Below are positions 15,921 to 24,382 of a stretch of DNA of 64,000 bases, one piece after another. Source of the DNA: Actinophytocola sp050699935 (GTDB lineage: Bacteria > Actinomycetota > Actinomycetes > Mycobacteriales > Pseudonocardiaceae); contig NZ_JBOHGB010000010.1 in NCBI RefSeq assembly GCF_050699935.1, forward strand, positions 1-64,000. The letters are read 5' to 3'. The notes beneath the pieces were generated by a model, which had not been told where the DNA came from, did no database searches, and saw only the letters and a list, made by a program, of their open reading frames with translations. Within the stretch, counting starts at the first letter, position 1; every line of letters begins with the position of its first letter. The position numbers and the translations under genes are program-made.

Positions 15921-16657
15921 CGGCGTCTCGACGGGTGGCACTGGTCACCGGAGGCTCCCGGGGCATCGGCCGGGCCGTCGTGCTGCGGCTGGCTCGGGAC
16001 GGCTACGACGTGGGTTTCTGCTACCAGTCCCAACAGGACGCGGCCCGCGACCTGGAGAAGGAGGCCGGTGAGTTCGGCGTACGAGTGCTGTCCCGGCAGG
16101 CCGACGTCACCGACGCGGCCGCGGTGGGGCGGCTGGTCACGGAGATCCAGCAGGAGCTGGGCCCGATCGGCGCCGTCGTCACCTCCGCCGGTGTGCTCGA
16201 GGACAAGCCGCTGGTGACGATGGGCGACGCGGACTGGAACCGGGTGCTCGACACCAACCTCGACGGCACCTTCCACGTCTGCCGGGCGGCCGTCTTCGAG
16301 ATGATGAAGCGCAAGGCCGGCTGCGTGGTCACCATCTCCTCGGTCGCCGGGTTGCACGGCAACGCGGGCCAGACCAACTACTCCGCGGCCAAGGCCGGCA
16401 TCATCGGCTTCACCCGGGCGCTGGCGAAGGAGGTCGGCCGCTACAACATCCGGGCCAACGTGGTCGCGCCGGGTTACATCGACACGGCGATGACCGAGGG
16501 CATGGACGCCGGCGCGCTCGACCGGGCGAAGGCCCGGATCCCGCTCGGCCGGCTCGGCCGTCCGGAGGAGGTGGCCGACCTCGTCGCGTTCCTCGCCTCC
16601 GATCGGGCGACCTACATCAGCGGCGCCGTGCTGCGGGTGGACGGTGCGTTCGGCTGA
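15917..16657 (+). CDS. 3-ketoacyl-ACP reductase (FabG-like)
   Basis: 246 residues, classical SDR. TGGSRGIG (11-18) binds NADPH; Ser141/142, Tyr155 and Lys159 (NYSAAKAG) form the catalytic set; the tail ends in RVDGAFG. It reduces the 3-keto group made by the KS/CLF pair. ATG 15917 overlaps the dehydratase stop as ATGA, so ACP, KS, CLF, DH and KR are one coupled operon. Its 3' end overlaps the convergent LuxR-type gene by 46 bp. Confidence 0.92.
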   Translation: MTASRRVALVTGGSRGIGRAVVLRLARDGYDVGFCYQSQQDAARDLEKEAGEFGVRVLSRQADVTDAAAVGRLVTEIQQELGPIGAVVTSAGVLEDKPLVTMGDADWNRVLDTNLDGTFHVCRAAVFEMMKRKAGCVVTISSVAGLHGNAGQTNYSAAKAGIIGFTRALAKEVGRYNIRANVVAPGYIDTAMTEGMDAGALDRAKARIPLGRLGRPEEVADLVAFLASDRATYISGAVLRVDGAFG

Positions 16658-17433
16658 GCGTTCGGCTGGCCGGGCAACAGGCGCAGCTCCGCGACGCGCA
16701 CCCCGGCCTGGAACCGGGACGCCGCGCCCATCCCGCGCAGGATCTCGGCGACGTAGCGCCGGTAGGTCCGCACCGACAGGCCGAGCTTGCGCGCGGCGGC
16801 GTCGTCCTTGTGACCGGCGCTCAGGCAGTCCAGGATCTCCAGGGTCAGTCGGTCGCTCGTCGGAGCCGGGCGGTCCGGCGCGGGGCGAGCGGCCTGCCAC
16901 GTGCTGGTGAACAGCGCGCGCAGCGTCCGCAGGATCGACGGCACGTAGGTGACCGTCGCCGGCGCGTCGGCACCGCCGGGGTCGGGCTGGACCAGCGCGA
17001 CCCGGTCGTCGGCCATCAGCAGCTCGGGCAGCGGCGAGTCGCTCACCCTGGCCTCGATGCCGTGGGCCACGGCGTTCTCGACGAACTCGACGCCCTCGAC
17101 GGTCAGCATGGTGTCGGGGGCGCACAGCATCCGTACGGCGATGCCCCGCACCGGCAGCGCGCCCAGCTCCGCCAACGCCCGCCGCGCGCTGTCGGCCCGG
17201 TAGCGTGCCGGCGAGGGGACGCAGATCAGCTCCTCGCGGGTGAGTGCGACCAGCCGCCGCACGGTCGCGGACACGGTCTCCTCGTCCGGGGGCAGCTCGA
17301 CGACGGGGGCCGGCGTGGATCCAACGGCCCGGCGGCGGTGGTTGGAGATCGCCGCGTCGACCAGCGCCCGTGCCGACAGCAGGGCCTGCTCGACGTCGTC
17401 GCCCGGCTCGACGGACGGGATCGTCACCGACAT
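16612..17433 (-). CDS. LuxR-family transcriptional regulator
   Basis: 273 residues. The C-terminal part (about 195-255) is a LuxR/GerE-type helix-turn-helix: LTLEILDCLSAGHKDDAAAR then LGLSVRTYRRYVAEIL. The N-terminal region resembles the phospholipase-D-like or unknown sensing part found in many actinomycete orphan LuxR proteins; no receiver Asp is seen. Likely pathway regulator. The ATG at 17433 has GGGAGGGA five bases upstream. The gene follows the C45 hydrolase by 10 bp and converges on the ketoreductase gene with a 46-bp tail-to-tail overlap, so both transcripts are antisense to each other there. Confidence 0.85.
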   Translation of the reverse strand: MSVTIPSVEPGDDVEQALLSARALVDAAISNHRRRAVGSTPAPVVELPPDEETVSATVRRLVALTREELICVPSPARYRADSARRALAELGALPVRGIAVRMLCAPDTMLTVEGVEFVENAVAHGIEARVSDSPLPELLMADDRVALVQPDPGGADAPATVTYVPSILRTLRALFTSTWQAARPAPDRPAPTSDRLTLEILDCLSAGHKDDAAARKLGLSVRTYRRYVAEILRGMGAASRFQAGVRVAELRLLPGQPNAQPNAPSTRSTAPLM

Positions 17434-17443
17434 TCGTCCCTCC

Positions 17444-18481
17444 CTACCCCGGCACGCCGGCACGCAGTGAGAAGCTCGCGGTCCGCGACCGCGCTTCGCC
17501 GTCCCCCGGGCGCAGGTGCAGTTCCCCGCGCGCGGGCAGCAGCACCACTGTCGCCACGGTCCGCTCGACGGCGATGTCGCCGGTGTCCGGCACCCGGATC
17601 GGCGGATCCGAGAGCAACGCGAACTGGTCGGCGACCGTGGCACCGTCCGGCAACGCGGCCAGCCGGGAGCGGCAGGCGTCCAGCCGGCGGGTCGACGAGG
17701 TCCGCGCGAACACGTTCAGCTCGTCGTGCGGCGCGAGGTCGGGGTGCAGGAAGTGGTTGGTGTGCGCCAGATCCGTGCCACGCACCACCCGCTGCTCGTC
17801 CGTCAGGATCTCGACGTAGGCGGCCTGCTCGGGGTCGCACAGCATGATGGACCGGGAGCTGGCCAGGGGGAGACCGCGCAGGATCTCGACCGCCTCGTCC
17901 ACGTCGCCCGCGGTGTCCAGCAGGTGCCGGATCGCGAGGTACGGCGGGAGTCCCGGCCGCCACCGCCCACCGAGGACGAGGTTCAGCCCGACCGCCAGCC
18001 CGTCGGAGTTGACGCCGAGGTAGCCGAGCAGCCCGGCGAAGCTCAGCACCAGCGACCGCCGTGGCGAGCCGTCGAGGCGGACGTCGAGCACCGCGATCTG
18101 GTCGTCGAGGTCGCCGTTGAGATCGACGGTCTGCGCCAGTACCGCCTCGGCGCCGGGCCGCGCGTAGGTCGTGCAGTCTCCGGCGGTCGGGACCCGTCGG
18201 TAGCCCATGACCTCGCGGCGCAGCTGCAGCAGCAGCGCCTGGTCGTGGCTGAGCCCGGCGCCGTCGGCGAGCCCGCGGACCTCCTCGGCGAGGTTCGGCG
18301 TGGCCGCCTCGAGCACGGCCCGATGCGCCTGGATCGCCGGTCGCAGCGCGTCCATCGAGACGGCGGGTCGCATCACCCGGTTGAGCCGGCAGAGCCCGTC
18401 GTCGACGAAGGCGCGCAGGGCGCGCGCCCGGGCGGCGCCGTGCTGCCGGCCGACGCGGTACGGGTCGCCGTCGACCCGCAC
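17444..18481 (-). CDS. C45-family Ntn acyltransferase/amidohydrolase
   Basis: 345 residues. The family is that of acyl-CoA:6-aminopenicillanate acyltransferase. Cys103 in AGDCTTYA is the expected nucleophile, exposed by self-cleavage before it; NSDGLAVGLN and the C-terminal domain fit. Such enzymes transfer or remove acyl groups on amines. Next to a GNAT acyltransferase in the same operon, it could remove a temporary N-acyl group. GTG 18481 was preferred to ATG 18628 because GAGGAGG lies eight bases before it and the extra 49 codons would be the conserved leader element. Confidence 0.8.
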   Translation of the reverse strand: MRVDGDPYRVGRQHGAARARALRAFVDDGLCRLNRVMRPAVSMDALRPAIQAHRAVLEAATPNLAEEVRGLADGAGLSHDQALLLQLRREVMGYRRVPTAGDCTTYARPGAEAVLAQTVDLNGDLDDQIAVLDVRLDGSPRRSLVLSFAGLLGYLGVNSDGLAVGLNLVLGGRWRPGLPPYLAIRHLLDTAGDVDEAVEILRGLPLASSRSIMLCDPEQAAYVEILTDEQRVVRGTDLAHTNHFLHPDLAPHDELNVFARTSSTRRLDACRSRLAALPDGATVADQFALLSDPPIRVPDTGDIAVERTVATVVLLPARGELHLRPGDGEARSRTASFSLRAGVPG

Positions 18482-18592
18482 TCGTTCCGCCTCCTCGGAT
18501 TTAAAACGTGTGGTCACGTTGGGGAACGGAAAGTCCTGTTGGGGTACGTGCTTGTGGCTGGGTTGCGTCACGTTCCCCTGAGGTGCGGTTGG
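18482..18592 (-). promoter_or_regulatory. Conserved leader element, copy 2, upstream of the C45 hydrolase
   Basis: Second copy of the block described at 7262-7372: about 46/50 identity over 18543-18592 and identical 61-nt distance to the start codon, with shared GACCACA and GGAGGCGGA near the gene. This copy has an AT-rich TTTTAAAT just before the ribosome binding site and an inverted repeat (GGGGAACG at about 18521-18528, CGTTCCCC at about 18571-18578) that could form a long-loop hairpin. It separates the C45 gene from the upstream GNAT gene, breaking the run of coupled genes. Confidence 0.7.
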
Positions 18593-18634
18593 GGAGTCCT
18601 CGGGCTGATTTGATCTCGAGGTTGACATAGGGTG

Positions 18635-19246
18635 TCATGCCCTCGCGCCCGTATGTACCTTCGGTCCGGACTCCAGCTGGCGCTTGATCTCCGGCCACTC
18701 GGCACGCAGCACGCTGTAGTACACCGCGTCCCGCCGCCGGCCGCCGGGCATGAAGTTGAAGCTGCGCATCGTGCCCTCCTCGACCGCGCCGATGTTGCGC
18801 AGGCCACGGCGCGCCTGCTCGTTGAGCTCGTCGGTCTTGAACTCGACGCGCTCGGCACCCAGCCGCTCGAACGCGTGCTCCAGCAGCAGGTACTTCGCCC
18901 AGCGGTTGATTCCGTGGCCACGGAAGTCCTTGCCCAGCCACGACCAGCCGATCTCGATCCGGGCGTCTGCCTCGGCGAGGTTGCCGAAGCTCATGCTGCC
19001 GGCGACGCGCCCACTGGCCTTGTCGGTGATCACGAACACGACCCGCCGGCCGGCGGCGTGGTCGGCGAGCGACGCGTCGAAGTAAGCCTCGTAGTCGGCG
19101 TCGGTCTCGACCAGGGACACGAAGTAGCGCCAGATCTCCGGGTCCATGGCGATGGCGCGCACCGGCTCGCGGTCCTCCGGGGTGATCGGCCGCAGCCGCA
19201 CGTACTCGTTTTCCAATGTGGACGCTGCGGTCTCGGTCCAGCTCAT
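18635..19246 (-). CDS. GNAT-family N-acyltransferase (RimJ/RimL-like)
   Basis: 203 residues. The acetyl-CoA-binding loop is GKDFRGHGINRWAK (about 104-117), with the RLRPITPEDR start and ERLGAERVEFKTDELN core typical of RimJ/RimL relatives. In triacsin biosynthesis a GNAT acylates the hydrazine nitrogen before loading; here the same role is plausible because it follows an ACP and an AMP ligase in one coupled operon. Self-resistance by N-acetylation is an alternative. ATG 19246 overlaps the ACP stop. Confidence 0.85.
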   Translation of the reverse strand: MSWTETAASTLENEYVRLRPITPEDREPVRAIAMDPEIWRYFVSLVETDADYEAYFDASLADHAAGRRVVFVITDKASGRVAGSMSFGNLAEADARIEIGWSWLGKDFRGHGINRWAKYLLLEHAFERLGAERVEFKTDELNEQARRGLRNIGAVEEGTMRSFNFMPGGRRRDAVYYSVLRAEWPEIKRQLESGPKVHTGARA

Positions 19247-19539
19247 CGCGGTGTCCCTTCTCCGACGAGGTTCGCGTTTCGGGCCAGTGCGGTGACGACG
19301 TCGCGCAGCGTTCGCATGGCGGCGACGTCCTGCTCGGTGAAGTTCGCGACGGAGACCCCGGTCCGCTCGCAGACGTCGGTCATGAACAGCACCTTGTTCA
19401 GCGAGGTCAACCCGTACTCGCGGACCATGTCGTGGTCCGGGCCGATGTCCTCGGGCGCGACGTCGTCGAGCACCAGCGCCAGGCTGTCGCGTGCCACCAG
19501 TTCGATGGCCGCGAGCCCGTCACCCGTGTCACCGTGCAT
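19243..19539 (-). CDS. Acyl carrier protein (second, with AMP ligase)
   Basis: 98 residues. Ser46 in YGLTSLNKV is the phosphopantetheine site; the motif differs from the PKS ACP (DADSLRAI), suggesting a different partner set. It begins inside the 3' end of the AMP-ligase gene (overlap 11 bp) with GGGAGGA before ATG 19539, so the ligase is its probable loader. In triacsin-type pathways the hydrazinoacetyl unit is carried on such a dedicated ACP. Confidence 0.88.
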   Translation of the reverse strand: MHGDTGDGLAAIELVARDSLALVLDDVAPEDIGPDHDMVREYGLTSLNKVLFMTDVCERTGVSVANFTEQDVAAMRTLRDVVTALARNANLVGEGTPR

Positions 19540-21064
19540 GGATTCCTCCCGTGCTGTCGACGATCTCCGCCCGGTAGAGCTCCAGGATCCGGTTCCGCCG
19601 TGGCTTGAACTGCGAGGTGAGCGTTTCGTTGTCCACACTGAACTTCGGCTGGGCGACGACGACCTTGCGGATCTGCTCGTCGCGGCCGAACGCGTCGTTG
19701 GTGCGTGCGAGCTGCGCGGCGATGGCCTCCTCGTCCGCCGGCTCGCCGCTCGGCGACACGACCGCGACCAGGTGCGCCCGGTCCGCGCTGACCAGCACGC
19801 ACTCCTCGATGGCGGGGCTGGTCTTCAGGTGCTCCTCGATCGGGCGGACCACGACCTTCTTCGCGTTGTCCAGCACGATCACGTCGTCCGCCCGCCCGCG
19901 GACGTAGAGGAAGCCGTCCTCGTCGAAGTAGCCGAGGTCGCCGGTGCGGACCACCCCGTCCGGGCCGAACACCCGCTCCGACTCGCCGGAGGCGGCGTAG
20001 GAGTACCGCCGGTTCACCGGGTGGTCACTGCGGATGCTGATCACCCCGTCGGCGTCGATCAGCACCTCCTTGCCCGGCAACACCTTCCCCACGCTGCCCT
20101 CCCGGTGGGCACCGGGGTGGTTCTTGGCCACGATGCAGGTCTCGTTGAGCCCGTAGCCCTCGTAGATCGGCAGTCCGGCAGACGTGAAGAACCGCAGCAC
20201 GGCGGCGCTGGCCGGGGCCGAGCCGGTCCACAGGTAGCGGATGCGGTCGCCGAACACGCCCCGCGCCGCCTCGGCGGTGACCCGCTCGTCCGGCTCGACG
20301 CCTGGGCCGGCCAGGCGGCGGGCCTTCGCCCGGACCTGCTTCATCGCGGTCTCGTAGAACGCGGGCACGCCCATCACGACCGTCGGCCTGGTCCGTCCCA
20401 ATGCGACGAACGCCGCCTCGTAGGTGCTGACCGTGACGTCATGGCCGAAGCACAGCGCCGAGTAGATCCAGTACCGCTGCTGCAGCAGCGACAGTGGCAG
20501 GAACACGAACAGGTCGTCACCCGCGCGGTGGGCGAAGATCTCCTGCACCGCACGCAGCGAGCTGTCGACGCTGCCGACGGTCGCGGCGAGTCCCTTGGGT
20601 CTCCCGGTGCTGCCCGAGGTGAACTTCAGCGTGGTCACGTCGTCCGGCGCGTAGTGCACCGGCTCCGGCTCGGCGAGCGCGGGGTCTGGTTCCGCCATGG
20701 CCCGCACCTCGCCGATCGGCACGACCCCCGGCTCGTCGGACGTCTCGTCGGTGAACACCAGCCGAAGCTCGTACTCGCCCGCCAGTTCGGCGCCGGGCTT
20801 GACGCTGCCCGGCTCGAACCCGGCGGTGACCGCCTTGCACCGCAACGCGGCGAGGTCGAGCAGCACCCACTCCAGACAGTTGCGCGCGACCACGCCAATC
20901 CGCTCGCCCGGGCCGACGCCCTGCTCGCGCAGCCGCGCGGCCACCCGGCCGGCCATCGCCCACAGCTGCGGCAACTCGACCGACTCGGTGCCGTCCAGTC
21001 GCACCACCGAGATGCGGTGGCCGGGGGAGGGTGGTCCGGCGACCAGCCGGTTGATCACGCTCAT
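19529..21064 (-). CDS. AMP-forming acyl ligase (acyl-ACP/acyl-CoA synthetase)
   Basis: 511 residues of the ANL superfamily. P-loop FTSGSTGRPKG (about residue 175), YEGYGLNETC, RTGDLGYFDEDG and a C-terminal lysine in LTSQFKPRRNRI are all present, so it should both adenylate and transfer. The short length and neighbouring free-standing ACP suggest a ligase that loads a carboxylic acid onto that ACP, for example a hydrazinoacetic-acid derivative or a fatty acid. Substrate cannot be read from sequence. ATG 21064 overlaps the NRPS stop as ATGA. Confidence 0.88.
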   Translation of the reverse strand: MSVINRLVAGPPSPGHRISVVRLDGTESVELPQLWAMAGRVAARLREQGVGPGERIGVVARNCLEWVLLDLAALRCKAVTAGFEPGSVKPGAELAGEYELRLVFTDETSDEPGVVPIGEVRAMAEPDPALAEPEPVHYAPDDVTTLKFTSGSTGRPKGLAATVGSVDSSLRAVQEIFAHRAGDDLFVFLPLSLLQQRYWIYSALCFGHDVTVSTYEAAFVALGRTRPTVVMGVPAFYETAMKQVRAKARRLAGPGVEPDERVTAEAARGVFGDRIRYLWTGSAPASAAVLRFFTSAGLPIYEGYGLNETCIVAKNHPGAHREGSVGKVLPGKEVLIDADGVISIRSDHPVNRRYSYAASGESERVFGPDGVVRTGDLGYFDEDGFLYVRGRADDVIVLDNAKKVVVRPIEEHLKTSPAIEECVLVSADRAHLVAVVSPSGEPADEEAIAAQLARTNDAFGRDEQIRKVVVAQPKFSVDNETLTSQFKPRRNRILELYRAEIVDSTGGIHAR

Positions 21065-24000
21065 CGACCGTCCTCGACGAACTCCGCCATCGCGCGCGGG
21101 GTGACCAGCTCGGGCAGCCGCTGCAGCGGGACGCTGACGCCGAACTCCTTGCGCACGGCGGTGACGATGCGTGCGGCGGCGACCGAGTGCCCGCCGAGCT
21201 CGAAGAAGTTGTCGTCCACGCCGACCTCGTCGAGCCGCAGTACCGACGCCCACAGCCGGGCCATCACCCGCGCGGATTCCGGTGCCGGTGCGTAGTTGCG
21301 CGGCCGGACCCGGGTCGTCGCCGCCTGGCGGGTGAGCGCCGCTCGGTCGACCTTGTTGTTGCGGGTCAACGGAAGCCGCTGGTGCCACACGAACTCCGAC
21401 GGGACCAGGTACGCCGGTATCCGCGCCGCCAGGTGCGCGCGAAGCTCGTCATCGGTGGGACGGTCGGGCGGTCCGGTCAGGTGCGCGACCAGCCGGTCGC
21501 CGCCGGGCGTCTCCTGCCGCACCACCACGGCCTGGGCCACCGCTTCGAGCGCCGAGAGGTGGGTCTCGATCTCGCCCGCCTCGATCCGGTAGCCGTTCAC
21601 CTTGAGTTGGTGGTCGAGGCGGCCGACGATGTCGATCGTGCCGTCGGGCAGGTACCGGCCGAGGTCTCCGGTGCGGTACAACCGCCCGCGCACCGGGTCG
21701 TCGCGGAACTTCTCGGCGGTGCGGGCCTCGTCGCCCCAGTACCCGCGGGCAAGGCCGAGTCCGGCGGCCCAGATCTCGCCGACCACCCAGTCCGGCGCGT
21801 CCCGGCCGTCCTCGTCCAACACGTACGCCCGGTTGTTCGCGTTCGGACGTCCATAAGGGATGGTGCGGCCGTCCAACTCGTCGATCGGGTGCAGGATGTT
21901 CCAGATCGTGGTCTCGGTCGGACCGCCGAGGGACATCAGCCGCAGGTCGTCGGAGAGCCGGCGGAGCGCGGGGGGCAGCGCCGGCGGGATCCGGTCACCG
22001 CTCATCATCACCAGCCGCAGCGTCGCCAGCTTCGCGGCGCCGCCCTCGGCAGCGGCCTGGTCGTGCAGGAGCGAGACGATGGCGGGCACCGAGTTCCACA
22101 CGGTGACCCCGGCGGTCTCGCACAGGGTGAGCCAGTGCGCGGTGTCGGCGGCCTTGTCCGCGTCCGGCAGCACGAGCGCCGCACCGGCCGACAGCGCGCC
22201 GAACACGTCGTAGACGGAAAGGTCGAACGTGAACGCGCTGATGGCGAAGAACCGGTCCGCCGCGGTGACTCCGAACCGCGTGTTGCAGTCCGCCACCACG
22301 TTGACCACGCTGCGGTGGCTGACCATCACGCCCTTGGGTTCCCCGGTGGTTCCCGAGGTGTAGAGGACGTAGGCGAGGTCGTCCGGCTTCGCGTGGGCCG
22401 GCACGTCGGGCGGCGCCTCAGGTGGCGCGGCGTCGGCGTCGAGCCGCAGCACCGCGAGCGCGTCGGCCAGGTCGGTGGCCAGGTCGGTGTTGGTCAGCAC
22501 GCAGCGCACCCGGCCGTCGCGCAGCAGGTAGTCGCGCCGTGCCGGCGGGACGTCGGCGTCGACGGGCAGGTACGCGGCCCCGGCGAGCAGCGTGGCGAGG
22601 ATGCCGACGATCTGCTCTGGGCCCCTGGTCATCACCAGCCCGACCAGCTCGTCCCGGCCGACGTCGTTCTCCCGCAGCCAGTCGGCGGCGGCCCGGGCCC
22701 GCCGGTACAGCTCGCCGTAGTCCATCGTCCGCCGGGAGGTCACGATCGCCGGCGCGTCCGGGGCGCGCTGGGCGTTGGCGACGAAGCCGTCGGTCAGCAG
22801 CGCGTCGGCCACCGGGGTGGTCGTGTCGTTCGCCGCGTCCCGGCGTTCCCGCTGGGCCGCGGGCAGCAGGTCGAACGTCGTCGCCGACCACGCCTGCTCG
22901 TCGAGCAGCCGTTCCAGCATCGTCAGGTAGCCGGCCGTGAGGTCGTCGAGCAGTCCCTCGGGGAACAGGTCCTCGACCCCGTCGATGGTCACCACCAGCC
23001 CGTCGTGCAGCTCCGCGACGAACGTGTTGATCCACACCTGCGGGGTCTCGGTGACCGCGTAGACCCGCGGCCCGAACAGCTCGCGGGCCGAGTAGTCGAG
23101 GTCCTGCTGGAGGTAGCCGACCGTGCTGGTGAAGGTGAACGGCATCCGCGCGGCCGCCGGGTCGCCGCGGTGGCGACCCAGCTCCCGCAGGACCTCGATC
23201 CCGGAGAAGTGCCGGTTGTCGAGGTCGCGGTGCATCCGCGACTGGAGGGCCCGGGCGCGGTCGGCGAAGGCGAGCCCGGGGTCCAGGTCGATCTCCACCA
23301 GCAGGATGTCGGTGAAGTTGCCGACGGTGTCCGCGATCCGCGGGTGGATGGGTGGGCGGTTCGCGATGGTCGAGTTGAGGGTGAACCGGCTGCCGCCGCC
23401 CCACGCCGCCAGGGTCTGCGCGTATGCGGCGAGCAGAACCGTCGACGGGGTCAGGCCAAGCTCCGTGCAGCGCGCCTTCAACCGGGCCCACGGCTCGGGC
23501 TCGACCCTCAGCACCCGAGGGGTGAAGCGGGGGTGGGTGATCGCCGAAGGCGCCGTCCGCAGCGGCAGCGCCGGCGGTGGCGGCAGGTCGTCCAGCCGGT
23601 CGAGCCAGTAGGTCCTGGACCGCCGGGCGGGCGCCTTGCCGCGGGCGGTCTCCGTGGCGGCGACGAACGCCCGGAACGACGCACCCTCCTCGGTGACGGG
23701 CAGCCGTTCGCGTTGGTAGGCCCGCCACCAGTCGCGGAAGACCAGGAACCCGCTCACCGCGTCGGCGGCCAGCCCGTCCAGGCCGACGTGCAACACCATC
23801 CGGTCGTCGGCGAGGACCGTCACGCCCGCGTCCATCAGCGGTGCCCGGTCCGCGGGTAGCAGCAGGTGGGAGCGTTCCTCGCGCAGCCGGTGCCAGGCCG
23901 CCTCCCGCTCGGCCTCGGGTCGGTCACGCAGGTCCACCCGCCCGAGTCGCACGTCCACGGACTCCTGTTCGAGCTGGCGATCACCGACGATCCTGGTGCG

Positions 24001-24351
24001 CAGCATGCCGTGGCGGGCGACGACCGCGCGAAGTGCCTCCTCCAGCCGGTCGATGTCCCAGACGCCTTCGACCTCCTGGTAGACGTACGCCGCGACGTTG
24101 CCGATCTCGAAGTCGCCACCCCGGCCGAGCAGGTAGCCGCGCTGCAGCGGGGTCAGCGGGAAGCCGGTGTCGAGCCGCTCGTCGGGCAGCGCGGCGAGGT
24201 GGGCGAGCAGGTCCGCCTTGTGCGTTCGGATCCGCGCGATGAGGTCGGGGTCCATCCGCTCCTTCGGTCCCCGCAGCCGCAGCTCACTGCCGGCCGCGGT
24301 GATCCGCAGGCCCCGTGACTCGATGTCGCGGATGACGTCGGTGTGGCTCAT
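21061..24351 (-). CDS. NRPS module TubC-Cy-A-PCP, predicted cysteine specificity
   Basis: 1096 residues. Residues 1-52 form a TubC-type docking domain. The next domain is a heterocyclisation (Cy) domain: FPLTPLQRGYLLGR is the Cy1 form and DGLAADAVS at 192-200 is the DxxxxDxxS motif that replaces HHxxxDG. The adenylation domain (about 520-1000) has LYTSGTTGEPKG and FDLSVYDVF. Aligning by eye with GrsA gives pocket residues D-L-Y-N-M-S-L-I-W-K, nine of ten matching the cysteine code. A PCP (NFFELGGHSV) ends the protein; there is no TE. It would join an upstream acyl or aminoacyl carrier to Cys and close a thiazoline. ATG 24351 has GGAGG seven bases upstream. Confidence 0.9.
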   Translation of the reverse strand: MSHTDVIRDIESRGLRITAAGSELRLRGPKERMDPDLIARIRTHKADLLAHLAALPDERLDTGFPLTPLQRGYLLGRGGDFEIGNVAAYVYQEVEGVWDIDRLEEALRAVVARHGMLRTRIVGDRQLEQESVDVRLGRVDLRDRPEAEREAAWHRLREERSHLLLPADRAPLMDAGVTVLADDRMVLHVGLDGLAADAVSGFLVFRDWWRAYQRERLPVTEEGASFRAFVAATETARGKAPARRSRTYWLDRLDDLPPPPALPLRTAPSAITHPRFTPRVLRVEPEPWARLKARCTELGLTPSTVLLAAYAQTLAAWGGGSRFTLNSTIANRPPIHPRIADTVGNFTDILLVEIDLDPGLAFADRARALQSRMHRDLDNRHFSGIEVLRELGRHRGDPAAARMPFTFTSTVGYLQQDLDYSARELFGPRVYAVTETPQVWINTFVAELHDGLVVTIDGVEDLFPEGLLDDLTAGYLTMLERLLDEQAWSATTFDLLPAAQRERRDAANDTTTPVADALLTDGFVANAQRAPDAPAIVTSRRTMDYGELYRRARAAADWLRENDVGRDELVGLVMTRGPEQIVGILATLLAGAAYLPVDADVPPARRDYLLRDGRVRCVLTNTDLATDLADALAVLRLDADAAPPEAPPDVPAHAKPDDLAYVLYTSGTTGEPKGVMVSHRSVVNVVADCNTRFGVTAADRFFAISAFTFDLSVYDVFGALSAGAALVLPDADKAADTAHWLTLCETAGVTVWNSVPAIVSLLHDQAAAEGGAAKLATLRLVMMSGDRIPPALPPALRRLSDDLRLMSLGGPTETTIWNILHPIDELDGRTIPYGRPNANNRAYVLDEDGRDAPDWVVGEIWAAGLGLARGYWGDEARTAEKFRDDPVRGRLYRTGDLGRYLPDGTIDIVGRLDHQLKVNGYRIEAGEIETHLSALEAVAQAVVVRQETPGGDRLVAHLTGPPDRPTDDELRAHLAARIPAYLVPSEFVWHQRLPLTRNNKVDRAALTRQAATTRVRPRNYAPAPESARVMARLWASVLRLDEVGVDDNFFELGGHSVAAARIVTAVRKEFGVSVPLQRLPELVTPRAMAEFVEDGR

Positions 24352-24382
24352 GCTCGGCCTCCCCACCTGGTCGCGGGCCGGG

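Noticed and set aside
18482..18628. N-terminal extension of the C45 hydrolase from ATG 18628
   Set aside because: The 49 extra codons are the duplicated leader, whose other copy is not translated with a start codon, and a better ribosome binding site precedes GTG 18481.
18632..21295. 887-codon open frame on the plus strand
   Set aside because: Antisense to the GNAT, ACP and AMP-ligase genes; arginine/valine/histidine-rich with no domain, a usual product of high-GC codon bias.
21187..23859. 890-codon open frame on the plus strand
   Set aside because: Antisense to the NRPS gene; no motif. The NRPS on the other strand has all expected domains.
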